From positions 20,261,629-20,325,628 of the forward strand of contig CM053327.1 of the NCBI GenBank assembly GCA_028583605.1: DNA of 64,000 bases, written 5' to 3'. Within the stretch, counting starts at the first letter, position 1. The number at the start of each line of letters is the position of its first letter. Below, in pieces: positions 47,501 to 59,148 of the stretch. The notes beneath the pieces are model-generated. The model ran no database searches. It was not told where the DNA came from and saw only the letters and a list, made by a program, of their open reading frames with translations. The translations under genes and the position numbers were made by a program. Source of the stretch: Dastarcus helophoroides (taxonomy: Eukaryota > Arthropoda > Insecta > Coleoptera > Bothrideridae).

Positions 47501-48164
47501 TATACAGTGTGGAACAACTAAATGGAATAAACTCAATATCTCAGTTATTGCAAATATTTATGAAAAATCACGAGACAGGTCGATTTTAGATTATAAGATG
47601 ATATCCTGCATCACAAAAATGTCATCCCTAGATGCAACCCCCTTGGAGTTACCGTTTCAACCCATACATTTTTTAATTGAAAGTCGGGGCTTGGTATGCC
47701 TGATTTAAAAGGTCTTTTCATTCTCTATTCAAAAATGTCATGGTTGCTACATTTATTTAAAAAATAAACAATAAAAAAAATAATTTATCAACTAGATGAC
47801 ATTTTCTACAATAATAAATAATAGCGGCTCGTCCGGTTCGTCTTCGATAATCATAAAGGGACCAAAAACAATTGCGATATCCTTTTTTGATTTTGTAAAA
47901 AAGGAAACGTAAAAACTTATTAACCTTATCATAGTCAATGCTACTTTTTGTCGAAAACATCCCAGTAACTTTCTAAAACTGTGAGAGAATTAAACAGTGA
48001 TCAGTACCTTTTTGCACATTTTGATAATTTAATATGGGTCATTTAACAGAAATGCATAAAATATTAATTTTACAAATGATCGGTTATGGAGACAGCAAGA
48101 TCACAGGCCGTAATCGCTCGTCTACTTCATCAAAAATTTTCTGATCTACCCCCTGTATCCCAAG

Positions 48165-51100
48165 CAGCGGCGTAGCTAGCATAGATACCACCCGGGGCGG
48201 ATATTGTAGGTGTCACCCCAAAACTCAATCAAAACTGCTAGAATAAAAAAGAAAAGTAATAACAATTTATGTTTTATTAAAATATTGAAAATTATTTTTA
48301 TACATTATTTTATTATTAACGAAGTGTGAAACAAATTAAGTTGGTAAAAAATTAAAATTTCTTCCTTCTAGCTTTAACACTAGCAAACTCCAAAATCACA
48401 TCATCGACATTTATATTTTGTGTTGCTTCATGTTCTATCGTTAAAATGCCAAAATTGTTTAATCTGGTTTCAGTCATTGTAGCCCGCAAGTAATTTTTGA
48501 TTAATTTAAATTTGCTGAAACTCCTCTCACATGAAGCAACTGATACCCATACAGTTAAAAATAACTTTAGTGCGACTATTAGATTTGGAAGGCATTATGT
48601 AAAATCCCATTCCACAATGAATTTCAAATAGTCCAGATCAGAAACAGTAACATTGACCGCTTTTAAATGTCTTGGTATCTCTAAGAGGAGTTATTTTTCT
48701 GATACTTTATCGTAAAGGTCAGTAAATTTTGATATAGCTTTAGTATTTGCCAAAAGCAAAGTTTTTGACTGCACAACCTCAAAAAATGAAGCTATATCTT
48801 GAATCGACTTTAATCTTGTTTCGAGTTCAATATTGAATTTCTCAAGACTTTCTAACGTGTTCTTTTGCAGTTCCGCTGTAACTGTAAGTCCTCAATCGGT
48901 GGACAATGCCGACTCACCGAACATGCGTATTTTGCGACGAATTCGTCGTTCCATTGGAATGTTGTATTCTTCCGATTATTGTACAGTAAAGTCTATTGCC
49001 TCTTCTGCAAGATACGTCCGTTTCTCTTCAATGAAAAGACGAAGTGCTTCTAGTTTTATGGCTATTTCATCAACACTTAAGCCTTTACTTTGTAATGCAA
49101 TCTGAGCATTGTTCACTTCCCTTAACACAACATTCCAAAAGAAGAGATAGCAAATAAATAAGAAATTGCACACAGTAGGACATAAGGTTTTGTGCAGCTC
49201 CTCTGGTATCTAAATTTGCTTCTTGGTCAATCTCAGAAATAATCCCATCAAAATTTTCAGCCAATACTTTTACTGCAGCATAATGAGCACTCCAGCGCGT
49301 CGATCGAAAGTCTTTTAAGAGATGCTTTGCTGTGTTTGAGGAGCACTTCCCAGCAGCTTGTGGAAGTAGAAAAAAACTTTGAATATTGCTTCTACTGCTT
49401 CGAAAAATGTAACACAAGTCACATTTTGTGCGAACGAATGTTGGCCATATAAATTAATTGAATGATCTATGCAACTAACAAAAATTGCTTTATTGTTTTT
49501 CTTCTTTTATAATAGCTTGCACTCCCTCCGTGTGTGCCACTCATAACTCATGATAATGCAGTTATCATAACATTGAGAACGACGCAGTCATAATATCTAA
49601 ACCATCGTTTTCAAGTTTCTTAAGTATTTCGGCGCTTAAATCAGCTGCTTTTTTTCATGTATAAGTTATTCGATACAGGAGAAAAAACCATCCATGACCG
49701 CAGAATTTTTTACCACTAGGCATCACTTTATAAAACCATTCCTTTGAAATATGACGACTATCACCTTTTATCTTTGAGCCATGTCGAGACACAGTAGTAA
49801 ACTGGCCCTTCTTTGTTCTGGAAATGTTCACTTCCCTTTTTTATTATCTCAAGGCGAGCATTATCTGGAACGGGCAAACTTCAATGTGAAACATCTCTCA
49901 AGTGTGGAAGTGATTCTTCTGTCTCCAGAAGTACCATTAACGACGTCATTTTCAGTGTTTATTTTGGTTCCGTACGATGTCATGGGTCCTCTTCATTAAT
50001 TCCTGTATTGTCGATGTTACTATATGAATGCGAGTCTTTTGGAAGATTTATCTTATCTGAATCATTGCTTTCATCAGCGGGAGAATCAGGTACTTTGCCT
50101 GAACTTCGGTCGTTATCTCCTTTTGTAACATATTTAAAGATAGAATCAGACATGCTCTAAACTTCATCCATTTTAGCCTTTTTGATTTTTCTTTGCTGAA
50201 ACCCGCTTTTTCTTTTCGAAGTATGAACTCCTCGAGGCATATTTCGTTCTGGATATTCTAAAAATGTTTTTAGTTAGTAAGTAATATGTTGATTTAATAA
50301 CCAAATTGTGACAGTGAATAAATACACTCCACATAATTAGCTTTGCCAAATATATTTTTATAAAAAATAACATTTACTTTAAATCAAAAATTAATAGGTT
50401 GCACTTTCAAATTTAAAAAAAATACAATTTAAAATAAAGACTACGATATATCTAAATATGACCAACTGACCACAATTATTACCAAAACGTGTAGAAATAT
50501 AAAGGAAATATGTTACCGCGACCAAAACAAAAGCCTTTTTTAATCAGTATGATATGATAGAAGTATTTATTTAATATTATTAAATGTATTTATTTGAAAT
50601 TGTTTCTCAGCCTTATTTGCTACAAATAAAGCTTTATTAAATGTTAATTCATATAAATTTTTTTTAAATAAAGTTTATTTCTATTTATAAACTATTTTTG
50701 AACCAAACCAACCAAATAAGCCTTATTAGGCCTGAAATGAATATTTTTTTACCTTCAAATACAGATTTATTAATAGTTCAGATCTGCGACTACATCGCTA
50801 AGTTCAGTTTATAACCATGCTGTTCGTTGTCCTAATAATATTAATATATGTATAGCAGTTAATTCTCAGTGATTGTTCGAAAAGATTTGTTCTAAAGCTT
50901 CATTGTATTATATATTTTATATTATAATTATTATGTTTCACAAAAATTTAAGCTATAAATTATTTATAAAGTATTAACTTCTTTAAAAAAATATAATTAT
51001 ATACTTACTACTATAAATTACTTATAATCCTATTTAATTCACGTCATGTGTCATTTCCAATTATTATTGTGTATTATTTTCCTTCAAAAATAAAATAAAA

Positions 51101-52091
51101 TACTTATTACTATAAACTACATATGTAATTATCATAATCTTGTTTAATTCACGCTATGCATAATTTTTTAATCCAAATATATCATTTATTGACTATTAAT
51201 AAATATTTATTTGGTCAAACTTCAAAATAAATAATTTGTTAATTATTAAGAAATCTTATTTGGCTAAAATAAATACCTCTATCAGTGTAGGTACATAATT
51301 AGTAATATTTCCAGGCCAAACAAAAAATTATTACTGCGTCTAATATACCTACTATACTTTACATTTAGGGAACCTCAAAAACCTCATTTTAAATACCTGT
51401 TCTAAAATCGATTAAAATAATTTAAAGGTTTTTTTTCTAAATAATCTAATCTAAGCTACTAAATGAATTAATAAATTATTGCTTATAACAAAAACACTTC
51501 ACTTATCTTGTTTTCTTTTTGCAAGAATCAACTATATTAACTCTTTTAGAACGCTTTTATACTAACAATTTTGTTTATAATAACTTAATAAAAAATGCTT
51601 TGCATCAATCACACGTTCACGAAAGAAATGTTGCAATGAATGCGGTCGGGAACAAGGGAAGTTGCCCAAACCCACAAGTGACTAGCAATCGCTATTTTCG
51701 GGAAATCCCCTGACCCCTGACTAGCGACAGTTATGTAGCGAAATTGGAAGATAAAAACAACTACATTTTGGGGAATCCTCGATCGATCGAGTGTGTTCAC
51801 TGAAAAAATTGTAATTATCAATTTATTATGCTCGTGACACCTATTTGAGCTCACCGTGAAACCAAATAAAAACCGTTACAGTGGTCCTGAATAAAAAAAA
51901 GTTACTAGGCAAGTAGGCACCTACGTATTATTGTTATATATATTATTTTATGAGTGGCGGTTATGCAATGTGCCACAGTTTTACGAATTTTTATAGGTGG
52001 TACTACTGATGTTCCCGGTCGGGTGTTCACCCCCAAATGGGTGACACCCGGTGCAGACCGCTCCCGCCGCCCTCCTCTAGCTACGCCACCG
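48165..52091 (-). mobile_element. hAT element, 3927 bp, with 8-bp target duplication
   Basis: Ends CAGCGGCGTAGCTAG (48165) and CTAGCTACGCCACCG (to 52091) are inverted with one mismatch. Subterminal ccacccggggcgg and tgacacccggtg are also inverted. Flanks atcccaag (48157-48164) and atcctaag (52092-52099) are an 8-bp target duplication with one change. The transposase pseudogene is on the minus strand at 50240-48352. 50400-51900 is AT-rich and noncoding. Confidence 0.9.
48352..50240 (-). pseudogene. hAT transposase (ZMYM1/DUF4371-like), broken
   Basis: The start ATG is at 50240 (MPRGVHTSKRKSGFQQRKIK), with a stop after MDEV, then a frame resuming at SDSIFKYVTKGDNDRSSGK. A TTF/DUF4371-like region (ISKEWFYKVMPSGKK, near 49700-49740) and FRSTRWSAHYAAVKVLAENF (about 49250-49320) follow, then DEIAIKLEALRLFIEEKRTY. 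The hAT dimerisation end is VASCERSFSKFKLIKNYLRA, then RLNNFGILTIEHE and TAA at 48352. Multiple stops and frameshifts rule out function. Related host proteins of this type are themselves domesticated hAT genes, but the intact element ends and target duplication here show a transposon copy. Confidence 0.8.
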
Positions 52092-52560
52092 ATCCTAAGG
52101 TACAATTAGTAAAACCGAGAAGCATTTTCACGAACATGGACATGTACGAAAGCTAAAGAAAAGAACTCTCCAACCTCCAATGCATTAACTAATGATACCA
52201 AATTGGAAATAATGAATGAGTTTGAAGAAAATCCACATTCTTCAAGTCGACCAGTAGTAGCACTAATCGTTAGTTATTCCTCGATTATTCGTGTATTGAA
52301 AGAAAATAAGATGCATCCTTATAAACCGGCACCACGTCAAGAGCTCAGATACGATGATTTTGATAGAGGAACTCATTTTTGTAACCAGATGATGCAAACA
52401 TTAGATAATAATATCATTCAAATAGAAAACATATTGTTTTCTGATGAGTCCACTTTTTTTGAAAGAATTTTCAGGTTTGTCAGACCGTGGACATGTGGAT
52501 AGGCAATAGAAAAACGAAAACGTGTAATTAGAATTGCCGATGCCTTCCTTATTTTTTCTA

Positions 52561-53570
52561 TTTTACCCTAGATGGCGCCGATGGCAGTAGTTCCAGTGTT
52601 TTTCAATGCAACCACAAACTACAACTTCTTCTGTTTATTCAACTCATTTCTGACAGAAATGTAATCATGGCAAAGAAGTAATTAGTTGCACCAACCTAAA
52701 AACGATATTATGCAGTTTTATATTTATTTAATATATTTTGTGTTTGTGTAAATGTTCGTGTTGCAAATATGGATGTGTTTTTATTGAAGTACAGGATTTT
52801 AATTACATTATACATAAGTAAGTTGATCTTATTAGCACCATATAAATGGTAATGGTAAATTAATACCCCAATATTAATGAACCACCTACACACTTTCGAA
52901 GTACTTATGTCATAAAATGTATCCAATTGATACCCTTTTTAGTATTAAGTAAAACTATTTCATAATTGTTTACTTTCCCTTATATGTTTGAAAGTGTTTC
53001 CAATGTTCGATTTTCTTTCATTGAGTAATTTCCAAATTAATTTGAAGGACTGTTATCGTATGTATAATTCCTTGATAATGCATTTAACGACATTTGCTAT
53101 TTCTTAGAATGAATTTAATTTTGGTCTAGTGAGTCAGAGTACCTACATTTCAGACAACCTGTGACGTTTACCTTTTATTGCACACAACTTATCTACCTTA
53201 GTGGAAGAGGTAGGTTGTGAACGTAAAAACGCGGAACAAGATATTTTACACTTGCACCTGATCAGGTTAACTGAACAATAGACAATGAGTAAATTTGAAA
53301 AATTGTTTATTAAATAATTCAAATTTAACGAATTGGTGCACTATCGTTTATTAAGATGATATTAATGTCACTTGTTCTCGTGTTATCAAAGTATCTACCT
53401 TAGTAGTGGTTGACCGGGTGAATTCCCACAAAATAGAAGGCGTTGATTATAAATCGATCAACTAACACGGTTTCTATATTTTTAGTGATCATTTATACCA
53501 AAATGTACACAGAAGATTTTGCTAACAAAATATCGTTGCTGGTTCATTTTTTTTAACTCGTATGTCAAAA
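52561..53570. other. Intergenic, no gene recognised
   Basis: 52560-52680 has a less AT-rich stretch (gatggcgccgatggcagtag) that may belong to another element. The rest is AT-rich and shows no supported frame. Confidence 0.4.
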
Positions 53571-53574
53571 ATCT

Positions 53575-53890
53575 GTATATCGGGTGTAACAGGATCATGG
53601 TACACCCTCTTTTTTCTTTGTTTATGAAGATACAATTTTCAAACTTACTACACTTAATGTACCTATGATATGTCAAACTTTGACGTAAAAATGACATACC
53701 TGCTGCTGTCACTTTCGCTAAAACTGATACTAACTTTTGATTCATAAATAGAACACCCTATATATTATTACATTTTTGGAATATGCACAATTTTCTGGAT
53801 AGAATACACTAAAATGACTGATTTTTAAAGGATCAAAAATTATTTTGGTCCCATTTTATTTTTGGGCTTAAATCATTTTACGACACTTTT
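53575..53890 (-). mobile_element. Single arm of the GTAACAGGATCATGG fold-back family
   Basis: Matches the left arm of 28653-29635 from atcgggtgtaacaggatcat through gctgtcactttcgctaaaac to the ttggtcccattttatttttg region. The opposite arm is missing. The minus frame at 53482-53745 mirrors the arm frame at 29480-29692 and is not a gene. Confidence 0.7.
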
Positions 53891-53975
53891 CCTCAACAAA
53901 TTTAAGGTTCTAATACATTTTTTGGAAAAAATGGTAAGCTTGAAATATTAAAATATTTCACTTCTTTAGCTATAC

Positions 53976-54072
53976 TTCAATACAATAATCTGTTAAAACC
54001 ATTTGTTAAACGCTGTCATGAAATTCAATACAATAATCTGTTAAAACCATTTGTTAAACGCTGTCATTGAAA
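53976..54072. repeat. 48-bp tandem duplication
   Basis: ttcaatacaataatctgtta to cgctgtcat at 53976-54020 is repeated at 54024-54067 (period 48) with no base changes in the shared part. Confidence 0.85.
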
Positions 54073-54079
54073 TTTCAAA

Positions 54080-54695
54080 TATCGATTAACTTTAAGCTAA
54101 TTATTTCAGAATTACCAAAAATGCACTTGAATCGTTTTACTTCTAGGCCCCCCCTATGTCGTGTATTGATCCAAGTACAAACAAGATTAATTAATCACTA
54201 CTGAGTGAGTTTAAACAATGTCCTTTTCTGCCTTCTTCTTGAAATCCATCTCTTATAATTATATGCGTTTGGTGATTCAGACTTAAATATTTTCTGGGCT
54301 GTCGAAGAGCGTGAGTTGTTCAATGTAAAACATAATGTGGACTGTAATTGGAACGTGTGATTTCATTTTAAATGTGAGTCTAATTGTAATTAATTCCGAA
54401 TAAGAAACTATATTCCTAATTACGATGCAATATTCATAAGTAATTATAGTGCATTGTGCATTTCAAAAAGCCTAAAGAAAACTGTTAATATTTTGCCCCA
54501 TTAAGACTTTAGGAAAATTATAAACAGCAGGCTATTTCACATTATGCCTATAATACATGCTTTGCTTATGCACTACTTATTGGAAACTTTGGAAAGCCAG
54601 TTTGAATAACGCGTATAAATAACAAAGTAATAGGATCAGGCGGTTCCTAACCTTTCTTATGTTGTGCCCCCTCCCTGGAATATTACAAAATATAT
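54080..54695. other. Intergenic, no gene seen
   Basis: AT-rich, nothing recognised. The end near 54640-54690 (gcggttcctaacctttctta, tgccccctccctgg) resembles a hAT terminus (ggttcctaacc), without a partner found. Confidence 0.35.
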
Positions 54696-54699
54696 TCAT

Positions 54700-55860
54700 T
54701 CCCTCTTTTTAACTTTTTCCTATAAAAATTCGAATATTCGAATCAAAGCTCACAGTTAAAAAAATAAAATTTTCGAAAATAGTTGAAATCTTAAAACGTA
54801 GTTGGAATTTTGAAAAATGTCGAAATTGAGAAAAATAGCCGAAACTTTCAATTCTAAAATTTCAAAAATAAGGTAAAATGTTCAAAAACCTCAAAATTTA
54901 TAGCAAATTCAAAATGTTAAAGAATTTAAATTTTGAATAAATTCGAAATTTTTGAAAAAAGTGGACATTTCTAAAAATGTCGAAATTTTCATAAAAAGTT
55001 AAAATCTTAAAAATAAAAAATTTTCAAAAAATTGAAGTTCAGAAAAAGATTTCTATCTCATCTTTAAAAATTGAAAAGTAGTTGAAAATTAAAAAAAGTG
55101 AAACTTTTGAAAAAGAAAAAAAAATTTAAATCTTCCTAAAAATTCAAAACTTAACAAAACGACGCAACTCAAAAAAAAATTGAAATATTTAAAACAAAAT
55201 TTGCTAAATTTTGAAAAATGGATGAATTTCCAAAGTGAAATTTTGGAAAAAAAGACTATATTAAAAAGTAGACATTTTAAAGTAAAATGTTAAGAAATGT
55301 CGAAAATTTCATATAAAAATCGTAATTTCCAAAAAAGTTGAACTTTTGAAAAAATCGTGTATTTGAAAAAGTTGAAATATTGAAAAATGGTCAAAAAAAT
55401 CAATAAAAAGGAAAATTTTGAAAAGGTTAGAATTAAAAAAAATAATAAATAGGGTAAGTTTTGAAAAATTGGAAATTTAAAAAAGTTTAAAACTTTCGCA
55501 AATGGGACCATGTGCTTTTTTTAATTTTCAATTTGTTTCTTTTTGAAAATTTCGACTATTTTTATATTCTTGACTTTTCCCCCCAGTTTTGAATATTTTT
55601 GAAAATTTCGACCCTTTTTCAAAAACTTACTTTCCGCGATAAGTTCGAAGCTTTTAATTTTTTGTAAATTTCAATTTTTATTTAAAATTCTAATATTTTT
55701 GAAAATAACGGTTCTTAGAAATTGTGACTAATTGGAAGATTTTGACTTCTTTTAAAATATCAGTTCTTAAAATCTTGTTTTTTATGGTTCTGAATTTTAT
55801 GTGTGATGGAAATTTTTTGCAAATTATGATATCCAAAGCTTCGACTCTTTCAAATTGTTG
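54700..55860. repeat. Strand-polar quasi-palindromic simple sequence
   Basis: 54740-55500 is a series of purine-biased words (gaaaaatgtcgaaatt, aaaagttgaaat) roughly every 20-25 bases. From about 55510 the polarity flips to the complement (ttttgaaaatttcgac, cttgacttttcc). The switch is sharp at 55500-55520. Confidence 0.55.
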
Positions 55861-56200
55861 ATCGGCGGCAAAAAAAAGGTCGATCGACCTACAATCCCCT
55901 ACAAATAATCTTAAACTAATAATTTCACAACCAAAAAAAAAAGGTCATCATAAGCCCAAGATCAATTCAGCACCAAAGTGGATAAATTCCGGTATCCGGA
56001 AAAATTTTCCATTCCGGGAAAATCCCGGTCAGTACTTACCATCTGGAAACCCTACTCACACTCGCTAGTTCAAAGAACCGAAGTGAAAGTTATACGGTAT
56101 ATTCATCTTTATGACGACACTTAACTGTAGAAAAAAAATCGCTAGGCAGAAATTCAAGTATTCACCAAAGTGATAAGATAATTACACCCCGATGAATAAC
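55861..56200. other. Intergenic, no gene seen
   Basis: Contains a small inverted patch around ccggtatccgg and attccgggaaaatcccggt (55990-56030). Otherwise plain. Confidence 0.4.
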
Positions 56201-56600
56201 AGGATGTTTGTCCATTTCATGAAAACGCAATTTGAATGGTCAAAGGGTGAGTAATGTCGAGCCTCGGATAATTGCCGAAAGCTTTTGTCCCTGGGTCCAG
56301 TACAACCCGGATGGATGGTTACAGTTCAAGCACTCCTAATTGGGTTTCATTTTAATGGACCTGTAATTGAGATGGCCAAAGGACGATACTTGCGCTTCTT
56401 CTAAGAATAGAATTTGTTGGGGTGGTAAACTGAATCTTAATGACTATCGCTTCCCGATAAAAGGCCTTCGGTGTACAAAGAATAGGCAGTCCAGCGTCAG
56501 ATACAAAAGGGGTAGCCTTTCCCTACAGTTTTGCCTAGTGATTTTTTTAACCGATAGTGAAACCGCTGTGCTATAATCCCTCAGACTAAAAACCCACTTC
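56201..56600. promoter_or_regulatory. Less AT-rich unique stretch, function unknown
   Basis: gagcctcggataattgccga and ccctgggtccagtacaaccc stand out from the AT-rich surroundings. A 69-codon plus frame (56367-56576) and a GTGAGT donor-like word near 56246 are present, but there is no family match. It could be a 5' noncoding exon or enhancer for the laminin-G gene downstream. Confidence 0.2.
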
Positions 56601-57040
56601 GATTTTTTTTATTTTTTTTACCACATCTACGTGGCTCCGGTATCAAAAATAGTTATTTTAAACGCTGACAACCACTACTTGTGATCGTTTTTTCACCCAT
56701 GTGCCATCGTGTGCAGAAAATGTTAAATTTTCATTGTGGTATAATTTTTTTTTGAAAAACAAAAAAGTAACTTGTAATTCATTTAAAACTATAGGTGGGA
56801 AGAAATTAATTATATTATTTCTAATTAATTGTAGTTGCGGTGAGATTTTGTTGGGCAACACCGGTGCAATGTATTACGTTAACATTAATCTTTCATTTGA
56901 TACAAATTTCATTAAAAATCAGAAAAGTGCAGAAATATGGCAAAAATGGAAAGAAAGAAACATAAAGTATTCCTGAGGAACAGCATAGTAAGGTAGTAAC
57001 GAAATCTTATCTAATTTTATGAACTTCATCAACCGCTATT
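56601..57040. other. Intergenic, no gene seen
   Basis: AT-rich, with overlapping open frames on both strands (56658-56976) that have no family resemblance. Confidence 0.4.
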
Positions 57041-57042
57041 TG

Positions 57043-57240
57043 TTATGCCCAAAACGCCACACCGTAAGATTCTGTAAAGGTCAATATTCCCATACTGTAC
57101 CAAATTAGTATATTTTCAACATTAATTAAGGTGTTATATTCAGCTAATGACATCATTGTTCTTATTTTTAAGAAGTTCAGTTTATGTGTTGTATTGTTTT
57201 GTACATTTTGTGGAAGCAAAATTTTATTACTGCATCCCAA
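57043..57240 (-). pseudogene. Possible LINE reverse-transcriptase C-terminal scrap
   Basis: The minus frame LGCSNKILLPQNVQNNTTHK then EYNTLINVENILIWYSM loosely follows the pattern after the RT core of Jockey/CR1-type LINEs (WGGxxxxxLxPLQxxQNKxxR, then a Y..L..V.N..). It is short, without catalytic motifs, and may be chance. Confidence 0.25.
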
Positions 57241-58900
57241 TAGCCTTCAAATAACATTAACGTAAGTATTTTATTTATTTTATATAAACACATGTCAATT
57301 GTGTTTTATTACTAAAGGGAAGAGATTTGCAGTTAGATTTCATACTTTTTAAAATTCGGGTACAACTAAAAAGTGGAAGTCTATATTTTTTTTAATGTTC
57401 CCTCTTTGCTTACAAACTTACTGGAAATTAGAAAATTTCTCATAGTAAATAAACAAAGCGGTCAATATATCACAACTAAGAGTTGATACATGACGCGTAA
57501 AGCACTATATTTTTTATCAAGGTCTTTTACTCTATTCTCTCTCCTCTTGGTATTCCCACATATTACGTCCTAACGAAACACTATTATAATTCTTTGGCCG
57601 TCGTGACAGACAATCGTTAAGGTAGCCAAGCATAAGTCGACTTCCTTTTGAAAGACAAAGAAAAACTATTCGACCTCTTGAGCAGGTGGTAAACAACCGT
57701 TAAGTTGATAAAAGAGGAAGAAGAGTTCATCCTCAAGTTATTTGCAATTTGCCTGCCTGTTAAAATCAATTATATCAACCAAAAATCTTAATTGTACGAT
57801 TCAATTCCGCCATTTATGAATTATAATTATGTAACAATAAACAAATATACTTACGAGCTTTATTTTACTAAAAATTTGAACTAAAATTAAGTTAATTTGG
57901 CAGCAAAAAAAAACTGAAATATGTCTAAATAATTTGACTAAATTTTGTGGTTTATTGAATATTTTACTGCATTACAGAGCATGTCAGGCAGGTCGAGAGT
58001 CAATGCCCAAGGTAAAGGTGGCCGAACTTTTTAATATTAAAAATTCAGGGACCTAAATTAATAATTTGTCCATTTACAGATTTGCTTTTCTAGATATATT
58101 ACAGTCTCGTCTTGAAATTCAATAAATTAATTTTAGCTTCACTGAGTCCAGTTCGAAATATATTTAAAGACTCGTGTGTTACGTCGCCAAAATATAAACT
58201 GCGGACAAGATCTGCCTCCAGTAGTGGATTGGTCAGCTCATAAAGTAAATATACAAGTAATGACGCAAAAGATGAAAATTTTTCCTTGGTACATTACATT
58301 AGCCAATTAGCTACGCGTTGAAATTCAAAAGTCACCATAAAAATGACCGATTAGCTTCTTGCTTTGGAGATGCACTGACATCTAGATATAAGAAATCATA
58401 TTTATTCAAGCAGTCTGACTTTCAAGAAATCTGAACTCTGCCGTGCCTTTCGTGGAGTGGAATTTTTTTTCGACTGCTTCATATAAAGCTGGGTTTGATA
58501 AAAAAGTTTGTCAAAGACATGAACCATGAAAGGAAGATCTTTAAATATCTAGGAATCTAAGAGACCTCCATTAAGTGATACAGAAGTTAAAGAATAAATG
58601 TTTTTTTGTTGAGCCACAAATTCGACAACTTGTAGACTCCTGTGTTTAAGTAACTTTTGGAGGAAAAAGGAATCTTGGGAAATCTTTGAGGAAATTATTT
58701 ATAAATTGGTAGTAAACAGAAGAAATGAACACTTTGTTGATGTTTCTTGTTTAACATTCGAAAAGAGGAATATTTGAATTTAAAATTGGAATTTTTCTAT
58801 TACCCACTATTTTAAAAATATTTCTGTCATATAGTGTTGAGTTTTCTTGCAAAATTATAAATTTTTCCAAAATTTTCACTTTATTTCCAAATTTAGTCAT
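57241..58900. other. Intergenic, no gene seen
   Basis: AT-rich. 57530-57720 is a little more complex but has no frame. Nothing further recognised. Confidence 0.45.
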
Positions 58901-58905
58901 TCAAG

Positions 58906-59148
58906 ATATGGCCGTTGCCGTGGAAAAATCTTTTATGTGTTGAAATGTAAATTTTAAAGGAGAGCAAAAAAACATATCGTCGCTGTAGTGGAAAAATTTT
59001 CTATGTGCACCTTTTTATGAAAATAGGTTCTTTTCATAATCTGATGGGGATTTAATGTCTCTTCCCTTCCAAATAAATATGTTTTTCTGCTCTCCTGTAA
59101 AATTTACATTTCAGCACATAGAAGATTTTTCCACGACAACGACGATAT
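58906..59148. mobile_element. Hairpin/fold-back with 72-bp arms
   Basis: 58906-58977 (atatggccgttgccgtggaa, then ttgaaatgtaaattttaaag and gagagcaaaaaaacatat) is inverted at 59077-59148 with only a few mismatches, around a 99-base loop. A second partial copy of the arm motif (cgctgtagtggaaaaatttt) lies in the loop. Probably a small fold-back MITE; a transcript would form a long hairpin. Confidence 0.7.

Larger units (their letters stand above)
48033..52500 (+). pseudogene. Tc1/mariner-type transposase, split by hAT and frame-broken
   Basis: Part 1 (48033-48164) begins MGHLTEMHKILILQMIGYGD, then after a one-base shift near 48093 gives VIARLLHQKFSDLPPVSQ. Part 2 (from 52100) continues GTISKTEKHFHEHGHVRKLK, then after a shift NEFEENPHSSSRPV, SIIRVLKENKMHPYKPAPRQ and FSDESTFF, where the acidic pair in SDE is the second catalytic site. 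The two parts join exactly in frame if the hAT and one target copy are removed. The C-terminal third, with the last catalytic residue, is missing or unrecognisable. Confidence 0.75.
47502..52560 (+). mobile_element. Second Tc1/mariner element, interrupted by a hAT element
   Basis: The left tip atacagtgtggaacaactaa at 47502 has the usual MITE/mariner style. A transposase follows from 48033, broken by the hAT insertion at 48165-52091 and continuing to about 52500. The right terminal repeat was not found, so the right limit is approximate. Confidence 0.6.

Noticed and set aside
48833..49105. Plus-strand frames over the hAT transposase
   Set aside because: Antisense shadow of the hAT coding strand.
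52439..52460. CTGATGAGTCC word resembling a hammerhead core
   Set aside because: It is part of the transposase SDEST motif and no GAAA or stems follow.
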